Below, in pieces: positions 14,963 to 22,541 of a stretch of 39,381 nt of DNA. Both the position numbers and the translations under genes were made by a program. The number at the start of each line of letters is the position of its first letter. The stretch's first letter is position 1. The notes under the pieces were generated by a model, which saw only the letters and a list, made by a program, of their open reading frames with translations, made no database searches and was not told the DNA's origin. The stretch comes from Anaerolineae bacterium CFX9. GTDB lineage: Bacteria; Chloroflexota; Anaerolineae; Aggregatilineales; Phototrophicaceae. The stretch spans positions 1 to 39,381 of the forward strand of contig SZPD01000003.1 in the NCBI GenBank assembly GCA_030263515.1. Direction: 5' to 3'.

Positions 14963-16453
14963 ATGCGCTCTACCGTCCTGCTCTATAACCCGATCAGCAC
15001 CTCACCCGGCAAGCAGCGGCTTCCCCTTTCGCTGCTGTCGGTCGCGGCGGTGATCGCAGCGGATTACGATGTCGAGTTCATCGACGGCAACCTGATCGCC
15101 GATCCGGCGCAGGCGATCATTGACCGCGCCAGGGCAACCGGCGCAAAACTGCTGGCTTGCACGGTGATGCCGGGTCCCCAGCTTCGGCAGGCTGTCCCCG
15201 TCTGCAAGCGCGTCAAGGCAGCGCTGCCCGATCTGACGATCCTGTGGGGCGGTTACTTCCCCACCCAGCATGAAAAAGTCGTGCTCGCCAGCGGCTACGT
15301 CGATTATGTCATTCAGGGTCAGGGCGAAGCGCCGTTCCGGCAGTTTGTTGATCGCCTGCACCAGGGTGGCTCACTGACGGATATTCCCTCGCTCGGATAC
15401 ATCGAGAATGGCGAAGTCCGGGTGAATCCCCGCGCGCCTGTGGTTCCGCTCAACAACCTGCCGTGGTATCCCTACGATCGGATTGATGTCTCGCGTTACA
15501 TCGGCAAAAGCTACCTCGGCAGCCGGGTTCTTTCGCACAACACGTCATTCGGCTGCCCGTTCGCCTGCAATTTCTGTGCCGTGGTTGCGCTGGCGAACCG
15601 CCGCTGGATTCCTGAAAGCGGTGAGCGCATCAGCGAGATCGTGCTGCATCTGCACAAAAACTGGCAGATCGACGGTCTGGAGTTCCACGACATGGACTTC
15701 TTCGTCCGGGAAGACCGCACCGCAGATTTCGCCGACCGCCTGTCGCACGCTGTCGGCGATTCGATCCGCTGGTGGGGGCTGGGGCGGATCGACACGCTGA
15801 TGAGCTACAGCGACGAGACTTGGGAAAAAATGAAGCGCAGCGGCGCTAAAATGATCTTCATGGGCGCAGAAAGCGGCGATGACGACACCCTCAAACGGAT
15901 GAACAAGGGCGGCAAAAGCAGCACCAGCATGACGCTGGCGCTGGTTGAGCGGATGAAGCACTATGGCATCATCCCAGAGCTGTCATTCGTGCTCGGCAAT
16001 CCGCCAGACCCGGCAGCAGACATCGAAGCGACCATCGCCTTCATCCGCAAAATCAAGCAGATCAACCCGGCGACCGAACTCGTCCTCTACATCTATACGC
16101 CCGTGCCCCAGGAAGGCAGCATCCTGCTGGATGAAGCCACCAAACTCGGCTTTCGCTTCCCGGAAACGCTCGACGAATGGGCTAGCCCGGAATGGGCAAA
16201 ATTCGCCATGCGCCGCGATCCGGGAACACCGTGGTTCAAGGATACCGTCCGCAGCCGGGTGCGCAACTTTGAGTCGGTCATCAACGCCTACTACCCGACA
16301 GTCACCGATCTGCGCCTGAAAGGCAATGTGCGCCATTTGCTCAAGGGGCTTTCCGGCTGGCGCTACAGGCTGGAATACTATCAGTGGCCTTATGAGCTGA
16401 AGGCGCTTCAGCGGCTGATCCATTATCGCCGCCCGGAGACGACAGGATTTTAG
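14963..16453 (+). CDS. Radical SAM protein with N-terminal B12-binding-type domain
   Basis: The 496-aa product has a cobalamin-binding-type Rossmann domain at about residues 1-135 (VLLYNPISTSPGKQRLPLSL and ILWGGYFPTQHEKVVLA), then a radical SAM domain with CxxxCxxC at Cys198, Cys202 and Cys205 (CPFACNFC). The GE motif and later GAESGDDDTLKRMNKG are typical of the class B methylase-like family. No DxHxxG motif is seen in the first domain, so any cobalamin would not be bound by that His. The C terminus (about 400-496) is family-specific. TGAGGT lies upstream of the ATG. Substrate unknown; members act in lipid, cofactor or natural-product chemistry. It stands as a single gene. Confidence 0.85.
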   Translation: MRSTVLLYNPISTSPGKQRLPLSLLSVAAVIAADYDVEFIDGNLIADPAQAIIDRARATGAKLLACTVMPGPQLRQAVPVCKRVKAALPDLTILWGGYFPTQHEKVVLASGYVDYVIQGQGEAPFRQFVDRLHQGGSLTDIPSLGYIENGEVRVNPRAPVVPLNNLPWYPYDRIDVSRYIGKSYLGSRVLSHNTSFGCPFACNFCAVVALANRRWIPESGERISEIVLHLHKNWQIDGLEFHDMDFFVREDRTADFADRLSHAVGDSIRWWGLGRIDTLMSYSDETWEKMKRSGAKMIFMGAESGDDDTLKRMNKGGKSSTSMTLALVERMKHYGIIPELSFVLGNPPDPAADIEATIAFIRKIKQINPATELVLYIYTPVPQEGSILLDEATKLGFRFPETLDEWASPEWAKFAMRRDPGTPWFKDTVRSRVRNFESVINAYYPTVTDLRLKGNVRHLLKGLSGWRYRLEYYQWPYELKALQRLIHYRRPETTGF

Positions 16454-16541
16454 AGGGGCGCGCTGAAATCAACGGCGCAGCAGCAAGCGATCAGGGGCGC
16501 GTCTGCATCCGCCGAATCACGTTCAGCACAGCTTGCGCATA

Positions 16542-16570
16542 TTGAAGCAGACCGAACGCCGCGCTATACT
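16542..16570 (+). promoter_or_regulatory. Promoter of the cytochrome c gene
   Basis: TTGAAG (16542-16547) and TATACT (16565-16570) are separated by exactly 17 bp, 47 bp upstream of the cytochrome start codon. This is a good sigma70-type match. Confidence 0.65.
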
Positions 16571-16617
16571 CAACGCATTGTTCTTTACGTCACAATGTAG
16601 AGAGGACGCTGGTTCCT

Positions 16618-17307
16618 ATGCGCGGCACGTTGACTCGATTCTTGTTTGCCACGGTGGCACTGCTCGCCGTGAGCCTTGTGGCAGCCTGCGGCACTGTCGC
16701 CACACCGGAATGGGCAGCCGAAGCCCAGGAAACACGCGCCGCGCTGGCGGTCACACAGACTTACCTGACCTCGATCGCGCCGACCGCAACGCCTGTGCCT
16801 CCGACGCCTACACCCACCTCAGTCCCCCCCACTGCCACCCCGATCCCGCCCACAGCGACGGAAGCGCCGCCGACCGCCACCCCTGAGCCGACTGCCGCGC
16901 CGACCGCCACAGCGGAGCCTTCCGGGGCGGACGCCAATGCCGAAGCGATTACCGCAGCGCTGGCTGCCGGTGATGCCGCCCGTGGTCAGACCGTGTTCGC
17001 CGCACAGCATACCCTGCCGGATGGATCGGCCTGGGCATGCTCGTCCTGCCACTCGGTAACGCCGGATGAACTGCGGCTGATCGGTCCCGGACTGTGGAAC
17101 GTGGCAGCCCGTTCCCAGGCATATGACATCGGACAAACCGCGCCAGCATACATCGAAGCTTCCATCCTGCATCCACAGGAATTCATCGCGCCGGTGGCAG
17201 AGGGCCAGCCCGGCTGGGCTTTGAATATGCCTGCTGGCTGGGATGAAGCCCTCAGCGATCAGGAAGTCGCGGATCTCGTCGCCTATCTGCTGACGCTGGG
17301 CGAGTAA
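16618..17307 (+). CDS. Monoheme cytochrome c lipoprotein
   Basis: The 229-aa product has a lipoprotein signal (SLVAAC, Cys24), then a long Pro/Thr/Ala-rich linker (about 53-102), then a class I cytochrome c domain. The heme motif CSSCH is at residues 141-145, and Met204 (LNMPAGW) is a likely axial ligand. The final helix (DQEVADLVAYLLTLGE) is typical of small c-type cytochromes. It should sit on the outer face of the membrane and carry electrons. No oxidase or maturation gene is nearby, so its partners are unknown. Its own promoter lies upstream and a strong terminator follows. AGAGAGGA is about 12 bases before the ATG, a little far. Confidence 0.9.
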   Translation: MRGTLTRFLFATVALLAVSLVAACGTVATPEWAAEAQETRAALAVTQTYLTSIAPTATPVPPTPTPTSVPPTATPIPPTATEAPPTATPEPTAAPTATAEPSGADANAEAITAALAAGDAARGQTVFAAQHTLPDGSAWACSSCHSVTPDELRLIGPGLWNVAARSQAYDIGQTAPAYIEASILHPQEFIAPVAEGQPGWALNMPAGWDEALSDQEVADLVAYLLTLGE

Positions 17308-17340
17308 ACAACCAGCGCGCAGTCATCTCGCCATGCAGAC

Positions 17341-17383
17341 AAACAAACGCGGATGCCATCGACGGCATCCGCGTTTGTTTTAT
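17341..17383. terminator. Bidirectional terminator between convergent genes
   Basis: A perfect 17-bp stem (17341-17357 with 17364-17380) and a six-base loop lie between the cytochrome gene (plus) and the kinase-like gene (minus). The stem ends in AAAC/GTTT runs, so both directions have U-rich 3' arms (GTTTGTTTTAT on plus). Confidence 0.85.
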
Positions 17384-17420
17384 CTGTCAGGTTCGATATC
17401 AGGCAAAGCAGGTGTTACAG

Positions 17421-18935
17421 CTAATCCTCCGCTTGTGGCGAGATAAAATCGCCCGGCTGGATCTGGAGGGTTTCGCTGTCAGCGCTGTCGTCCGCGGCAT
17501 GAGAGGGTAGTTCGTAACCCACGGGCGCAGTCAGCGGAAGCGTGATATAGACCGCCGTCCCGATGCCGACGGCGCTCTTCATTTTAACCGTGCCGCCATG
17601 CGCCTCAATGATCTGCTGGGACACGGTCAGCCCCTGCCCCGTGCCCGGCGCGCGGATCGTGCGCCCTTCCTTCGTCACCGGCGTACCACGGAAGAACCGC
17701 TCGAACACGCGCGGCAGTTCTTCCGGCAGAATGCCCGTTCCGTTATCACGGATGCGCAGGCGCGCCCTGCCATCTTCCTCCGTCTTGATCTCCAGCGAGA
17801 AAGCGCCGCCCGGCGGGGTGTATTTGATGGCATTATCAACGATATTGCCCAGCGCCCAGCGCAGACGCCGCTCATCCCCCAGCACGTGCAGCCCTTTCTG
17901 CTCAACGATCACGTCCATCCGCAGATTAGCTGCCTGCGCAACCTGACGCCATTCGTTGGCAACTGCCCAGATCAGCGTCTCCAGGTTGAGCGGCTTGCTG
18001 GAAGCCGCCGCCGGCACAACACGCGCTTCCATCATCAGCTCGCGCATCTCCACGACCAGCTTCTGCAAGCCGATGGCATGGCGAGACAGTTCGCGGGCAA
18101 AGCGAGACAGCACATCATCCTGTGGGCGATTCTGCATCCCTGCCGCAAGCTCAACCGCCTGCGCGTGCGCCTCGATATGCGCCAGCGCCACCTCGCGAGC
18201 GCGTTCACGCCGCACCTCATCGGTGGCATCGCGCAGCACAATCACCGTGCCGACGCGCTGACGAGTGACCGAGAGCAGAGCAGCGGCGCGCGCGTGGATC
18301 ACCTTACCGCCGACGTGGACATGACGCGGATCGCCCAGAGCATATAATCCCGGAGCCAGCGCCGCGCCCAGAATATCCGTGACAGTCGCCGTCATGCCTG
18401 TCAGCGTATCCAGCTCTGAGTTCGCCTTGCCGAGCAGGCTTTTCGCCAGCTCGTTCATGAAGATCACCCTGCCATCGCCATCCTGCACGATCACGCCATC
18501 CGGCAGCGCGTCCAGCACGCCGGTGAGATGTTCGATCTCGCGCCGCTGGCGACGCAGCGAAACGCGCAGTGCATCCTGTTTCTGCTGCACATGATCTGCG
18601 TACACGTCCAGCGCGCTGCCGATCAACCCGATCTCGTCGCTGCCCGTCATATGAGTACGGGCGGTTGGATCGCCTGCCGAGAGCCGCTGCGCCACTGCGC
18701 GAATACGCTCCAGCCGGGCGATCTGCCACAGCGTGCCCAGGTAGGCGATGATGATGACTGTCGCAGCGCCAGTTGCCATGCTCAGCCCGGCGATCTGGCG
18801 CGCCGCGGGAGAAGCCTGTGCCGCCGCCACAGGCGCATAAACCATCACCATCATGATGACCGTGACCACTGCAAAGGGCACAACCAGCCGCCAACGCAGG
18901 GAGATGAAACGGGGTTCTGCATCAACTCTGGTCAT
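17421..18935 (-). CDS. Histidine-kinase-like membrane protein without a canonical H box
   Basis: The 504-aa product has two membrane helices (about 17-36 and 50-70), a HAMP region (about 71-125), a PAS domain (about 135-235) and a HATPase_c domain (about 350-475). The ATPase boxes are intact: DNAIKYTPPGG, RDNGTGI and GTGQGLTVSQQI. The phospho-acceptor helix is degenerate: where the kinase at 30793-32004 has SHELRTP, this protein has a HIEAHAQA-like stretch. Both share an unusual insertion between the F box and the last Gly-rich box (TPVTKEGRTIRAPGTGQGL here). The start at 18935 has GGGGA at good spacing. It may bind ATP but not phosphorylate by the usual route, or may use a non-canonical His. 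No receiver gene is adjacent. Confidence 0.85.
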   Translation of the reverse strand: MTRVDAEPRFISLRWRLVVPFAVVTVIMMVMVYAPVAAAQASPAARQIAGLSMATGAATVIIIAYLGTLWQIARLERIRAVAQRLSAGDPTARTHMTGSDEIGLIGSALDVYADHVQQKQDALRVSLRRQRREIEHLTGVLDALPDGVIVQDGDGRVIFMNELAKSLLGKANSELDTLTGMTATVTDILGAALAPGLYALGDPRHVHVGGKVIHARAAALLSVTRQRVGTVIVLRDATDEVRRERAREVALAHIEAHAQAVELAAGMQNRPQDDVLSRFARELSRHAIGLQKLVVEMRELMMEARVVPAAASSKPLNLETLIWAVANEWRQVAQAANLRMDVIVEQKGLHVLGDERRLRWALGNIVDNAIKYTPPGGAFSLEIKTEEDGRARLRIRDNGTGILPEELPRVFERFFRGTPVTKEGRTIRAPGTGQGLTVSQQIIEAHGGTVKMKSAVGIGTAVYITLPLTAPVGYELPSHAADDSADSETLQIQPGDFISPQAED

Positions 18936-19146
18936 CGAATAATCCCCACGAAAAATATACCTCAATCAAATGTATCACGAATTTACAGGACTTCTGCATA
19001 GTTCTGTGGTCGGATGCCTGCAATCACCCCGTGAGCTTCTTTAGCACAACTCACATCATCCCTTAGTGTGGGCTTCACACTCATCGGCTACGTTAATACT
19101 AAGCAGACCCTGACATGGTTATTCGCTGGATTGAGAGGATCTCCGG
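18936..19146. other. Divergent intergenic region
   Basis: This 211-bp gap separates the kinase-like gene (minus) from the PHP gene (plus). A TATATT on the minus strand about 17 bases upstream of the kinase start and a TTAATACT at 19093-19100 on plus are possible -10 boxes, without good -35 partners. I see no gene in it. Confidence 0.4.
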
Positions 19147-19878
19147 ATGATCCCGACGCTCAACGGACGCGCCGATCTCCACATTCACACGACGTGCAGC
19201 GATGGCAGCGCCTCGCCAGAAGCAACACTGGATTACATCGCCGAACATCGGCAGCTCGACGTGATCGCCATCACCGATCATGACACGCTTGAAGGCAGCC
19301 TGTGGGCATATCATCATCGTCACCGCTACCCGTTCGATATTGTCCCCGGCGTCGAAGTGACCTCGGCAGATGGGCATGTGCTGGCGCTGTGGGTGACCCG
19401 GCCAATCCCCAAACATCTGCCGCTGGCGGAAACCGTAGCGGCGATCCATGCCCAGAACGGCATCGCCATCCTGGCGCATCCGTTTGAGCTTTTTATCGCG
19501 CCTCACACCTTCCTGCGTTACCTCCTGAACCCCAGGGGGTTAATAGAATCAGGAATAGATGCTGTTGAGGTTCACAACGCAGGCGCGTTTACTCCTTTCG
19601 GCAACTGGCTGGCTCGCCGGATGTACGGGCGCAGCCCGCTGCCCGGCGTTGGCGGCAGCGATTCGCATTTGCCGACGACCATCGGCACTGGCGTCACCCG
19701 TTTCCACGGCACGGACGCCCGTGCGCTCCGGAACTCGCTTGCGCTGGGACACGTCGCCGCCGAAGGATCACGATGGGGACTCACCGTCTACTTGAAAATC
19801 TATCGCACATCTCGCCGGAACAGGCAGAGCGCCTATTTGGAAACGAATGTCTCCTCAACCCGCCTGATCCGGCAGTGA
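19147..19878 (+). CDS. PHP-domain metal-dependent phosphoesterase
   Basis: The 243-aa product is a stand-alone PHP domain, a trinuclear-metal phosphoesterase fold. Motifs seen are ADLHIHTTCSDGS (His12, His14, Asp19), AITDHDT, VPGVEVT, ILAHPFE and GVGGSDSHLP. These match the YciV/TrpH-like family, which cleaves nucleoside bisphosphates or RNA 5' ends. There is no polymerase domain. AGAGGA is upstream of the ATG. The TGA stop overlaps a GTG start of the glycosyltransferase as GTGA, so the two are probably translationally coupled. In this context a role on phosphorylated sugar or lipid intermediates is also possible; that is only context. Confidence 0.88.
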   Translation: MIPTLNGRADLHIHTTCSDGSASPEATLDYIAEHRQLDVIAITDHDTLEGSLWAYHHRHRYPFDIVPGVEVTSADGHVLALWVTRPIPKHLPLAETVAAIHAQNGIAILAHPFELFIAPHTFLRYLLNPRGLIESGIDAVEVHNAGAFTPFGNWLARRMYGRSPLPGVGGSDSHLPTTIGTGVTRFHGTDARALRNSLALGHVAAEGSRWGLTVYLKIYRTSRRNRQSAYLETNVSSTRLIRQ

Positions 19879-21104
19879 CACTTGCGCCCGTTCGGCGCGT
19901 GGCGATCTTCGCTGAAGCCTTCCTGCCCAAGGTGGATGGCGTTTCCAAGACCGCCTTTCTCACCATGCGCTATCTCCAGCAGACCGGGCGCGAAGTGCTG
20001 GTTTTCGCCCCGGATATCGCCGTCCAGTCAGTCGGCAAGACCAAAGTCATTCCCCTGCCCTCGCTCGGCATGCCTTCCGCGCCGGAAACGCGCATCGCGC
20101 TGCCACATCCGAGCGTGGCGCAGCATCTGAACGCCTTCCAGCCTGAACTGATTCACCTCTTTAACCCGGCGCTGCTGTCGTGGAGCGGTATCGCCATCGG
20201 GCGGCAGAACCGCATCCCGATCATCGCCAACTATCAGACTGATCTGCCGGCGTATGCCCATCACTACGGCTACCCGTTTCTGTCGAACCTGATCCGCGAG
20301 TATCTGCGCCGCACCCATAACGCCTGCCATCTGACTCTTGCGCCCTCGAACTGGACGATCGATGAGCTTCACCGCGAAGGCTATCACCGCCTGCGGCGCT
20401 GGAGCCGCGGCGTCAACAGCCAGCATTTTCATCCGGCGCGCCGGAGCGACGCGATGCGCCAGCGCCTGCTGAACGGGCGCGATCCGGCATCCCTGCTCTG
20501 TATCTACGTCGGCCGGCTCGCCAACGAGAAACGTATCGACCTGCTGCTGGAAACCGCCCGCACACCGGGCATCGCGCTGACGATCATCGGCGATGGGGCC
20601 CGCCGCACCGAGCTTGAAGCGCAGTTTGCGGGCACAGACACGCATTTCACCGGCTACCTGTTCGGCGATGAGCTTGCCCAGGCTTATGCCAGCGCCGATG
20701 TCTTCATGTTCACCGGCATGTCAGAAACGTTCGGTCAGGTGGTACAGGAAGCGATGGCGAGCGGTCTGCCGAGCATCATCGTCAATCAGGGGGGAATCGT
20801 CGATCTGGTCGAGCAGGGGGTGGAAGGCTTCCTGTGCCCGCCCGACCCGGCAGCTTTTGCCAGCGCTGCCGCCGCTCTGCGCGACGATCCTGTCTTGCGC
20901 GCGCGAATGGGGTACAATGCCCGTCAAAGGGCGGAAGCCAGTCCGTGGGAAGTCGTCATGGCACAGCTTGAAGGTTTCTACAGCGAAGCGGTGCGCATGA
21001 ACGACCGCAGCAACCGGCTGCACCCGCCCGCGCCCGGTATCCTGGCGCGCCTGGTGCAGCGCGGCGCGCCGCCCGCGAGGACGATGTATGACCGAGTCTC
21101 TTGA
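19875..21104 (+). CDS. GT4-family glycosyltransferase
   Basis: This GT-B glycosyltransferase resembles MgtA/SqdX-type enzymes that add mannose or another sugar to membrane lipids. The N-terminal acceptor domain begins RRVAIFAEAFLPKVDGVSKT. The donor domain has ICIYVGRLANEKRIDLLL-like sequence and the E-x7-E motif in SETFGQVVQEAMASGLP. I place the start at GTG 19875 (409 aa), giving a 4-base GTGA overlap with the PHP gene. The ATG at 19773 would give a 106-base overlap and 34 residues that do not look like the family, so it is less likely. The 3' end overlaps mgsA by 17 bases. The donor and acceptor are unknown. Confidence 0.85.
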   Translation: MTLAPVRRVAIFAEAFLPKVDGVSKTAFLTMRYLQQTGREVLVFAPDIAVQSVGKTKVIPLPSLGMPSAPETRIALPHPSVAQHLNAFQPELIHLFNPALLSWSGIAIGRQNRIPIIANYQTDLPAYAHHYGYPFLSNLIREYLRRTHNACHLTLAPSNWTIDELHREGYHRLRRWSRGVNSQHFHPARRSDAMRQRLLNGRDPASLLCIYVGRLANEKRIDLLLETARTPGIALTIIGDGARRTELEAQFAGTDTHFTGYLFGDELAQAYASADVFMFTGMSETFGQVVQEAMASGLPSIIVNQGGIVDLVEQGVEGFLCPPDPAAFASAAAALRDDPVLRARMGYNARQRAEASPWEVVMAQLEGFYSEAVRMNDRSNRLHPPAPGILARLVQRGAPPARTMYDRVS

Positions 21105-21573
21105 ACAAACCATGCTGTCAGCGTATCAGGAAGCCCAGGCGCAGGATCGCAAGATCAATGGAGAGACTGACCCGCTGATGGAGCAGGATACGACTGAAAT
21201 GTCTGCCAAGACCGTCGCCCTGATTGCCCATGATGGCAAGAAGGATGAGATGATCACGTTTGCGCTGGCACACCGCGACGTGCTGTCAAAGTATCAGCTC
21301 ATCGCAACCGGGACGACCGGAAGACTGCTTCAGGAAAAGGCGGGGCTGACGGTGACGCGGCTGCTCTCCGGCCCGATCGGCGGTGACGCCCAGATCGCCG
21401 CGCAGGTGGCGGAAGGCAAGGTGGAAGCGGTCTTCTTCTTCATCGATCCGCTGGGCAAGCACCCGCATGACCCGGATATCAATTCCCTGCTGCGCATCTG
21501 CAACGTCCACGATGTGCCGCTGGCGACCAACCCGGCGACGGCATCGTTCATCATCAGCGATCGCGCGCTCTAG
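21088..21573 (+). CDS. mgsA: Methylglyoxal synthase with N-terminal extension
   Basis: MgsA converts dihydroxyacetone phosphate to methylglyoxal and phosphate. The core starts at about residue 38 (MSAKTVALIAHDGKK) and contains GTTGRLL, SGPIGGDAQIAA (catalytic Asp) and the signature FFIDPLGKHPHDPDI with catalytic His and Asp, then TNPATASFII. The 161-aa frame begins about 37 residues before the usual start. I keep ATG 21088 because GAGGA lies six bases upstream, inside the glycosyltransferase gene. A start at 21199 would give a normal-length enzyme but has no clear binding site. The TAG stop lies in a CTAG shared with the convergent membrane-protein gene. Confidence 0.92.
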   Translation: MTESLEQTMLSAYQEAQAQDRKINGETDPLMEQDTTEMSAKTVALIAHDGKKDEMITFALAHRDVLSKYQLIATGTTGRLLQEKAGLTVTRLLSGPIGGDAQIAAQVAEGKVEAVFFFIDPLGKHPHDPDINSLLRICNVHDVPLATNPATASFIISDRAL

Positions 21574-22541
21574 CCGCGTTTCTGGGCGCGGCGCACCGCC
21601 AGCGCGAGCAGTTGATCAGCCGCAAACGCCTGCGCAATGGCAAAGATCATCAGCGCCAGACCAAAGAAGATGCTGTACGGAACCGTCGCCCAGACTTCAG
21701 CATATTTGCCGAGGTTGAGGTATGACAGGCTCCAGTCGCCGATCGCGCCATAACCGCCCATCAGCAGCCACGCATTGAGATCGGTGGTCACCAGCGCCCC
21801 GCTGAGGAAACGCGCTGCTTCCAGCGACAGCACAATCGTGATCCCGACACGGAACAGCAGCCAGAGGAACTGAAGCAGCATACTGTAGGCGCGCGTCTGC
21901 ACCAGCGACGAGATCAGCGCGCCGACGCTGGCGTCAAAGCCGATCCCCGTAATTGGCAGGATGATCGCGGCGGTCATCGTTCCCGCCAGCAGCAGGATGG
22001 CCATCACGACGCTGATATCTGGCGTGATGCCGCTGATCAGCAGATCGATATATTTCCCCTGAAACGCCGTCAGATCCCAGAGCAGACAGGCGATCAGGAT
22101 GAAGCGCACCACCAGGATCACGCCGATCAGCCCGCGCAGACGGTAGAACACCGATGCCCAGCGCGAACGCAGCGTGAGTTCAGCGCCGCGTTCGGTCGCC
22201 CGCAGGTTGTCCCAGTTCTGCCGTCGAATCTCGTCGGCAACCGTCCCCGACGTCAGCGCTACGGCGATCACCCGCGCCAGCACTTGCAGCGCCAGCGCCG
22301 GAAAATACAGCGTATGATTGATGATCTCGACCCAGTTCTGTCCGGCAGGTCGGTTAAACGTCCCCGTCGCAACCACATAGCCTGCGCCGAGCATCAGAAC
22401 GCCCAGCAGGATCACCCCCAGCGCCCGCAGATAGCGCACCCGCGCTGGCGGCTGAACCGTCCGCCCACGCTGATAACGCAGTACCGGATGCTGAGGTTGT
22501 GCCCAGTGCGGCAGGTTGCTGAGGAAAAGTCGTCGGATCAT
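21570..22541 (-). CDS. ABC-2-like multi-pass membrane protein
   Basis: The 323-aa product has about six hydrophobic segments. The region VADEIRRQNWDNLRATERGAEL after the second helix resembles the cytoplasmic loop of ABC-2 type permeases (E-x-x-x-G-T-W-D-x-L). No ATPase gene is nearby in the window, so the transporter idea is tentative. The ATG overlaps the addA stop codon as ATGA (22538-22541), which sets the start and suggests translational coupling. The frame is open 11 codons further upstream inside addA. The stop codon is shared through CTAG with mgsA on the other strand. The function is unknown. Confidence 0.75.
   Translation of the reverse strand: MIRRLFLSNLPHWAQPQHPVLRYQRGRTVQPPARVRYLRALGVILLGVLMLGAGYVVATGTFNRPAGQNWVEIINHTLYFPALALQVLARVIAVALTSGTVADEIRRQNWDNLRATERGAELTLRSRWASVFYRLRGLIGVILVVRFILIACLLWDLTAFQGKYIDLLISGITPDISVVMAILLLAGTMTAAIILPITGIGFDASVGALISSLVQTRAYSMLLQFLWLLFRVGITIVLSLEAARFLSGALVTTDLNAWLLMGGYGAIGDWSLSYLNLGKYAEVWATVPYSIFFGLALMIFAIAQAFAADQLLALAVRRAQKRG

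Noticed and set aside
16760-16920. Pro/Thr repeat coding region as a possible DNA repeat array
   Set aside because: It encodes the flexible linker of the cytochrome lipoprotein; units are irregular. The similar stretch near 11110-11220 is the linker of the other lipoprotein.
19773-19874. Upstream ATG start for the glycosyltransferase
   Set aside because: It would give a 106-base overlap with the PHP gene. The GTG at 19875 gives a GTGA overlap and a family-like N terminus.
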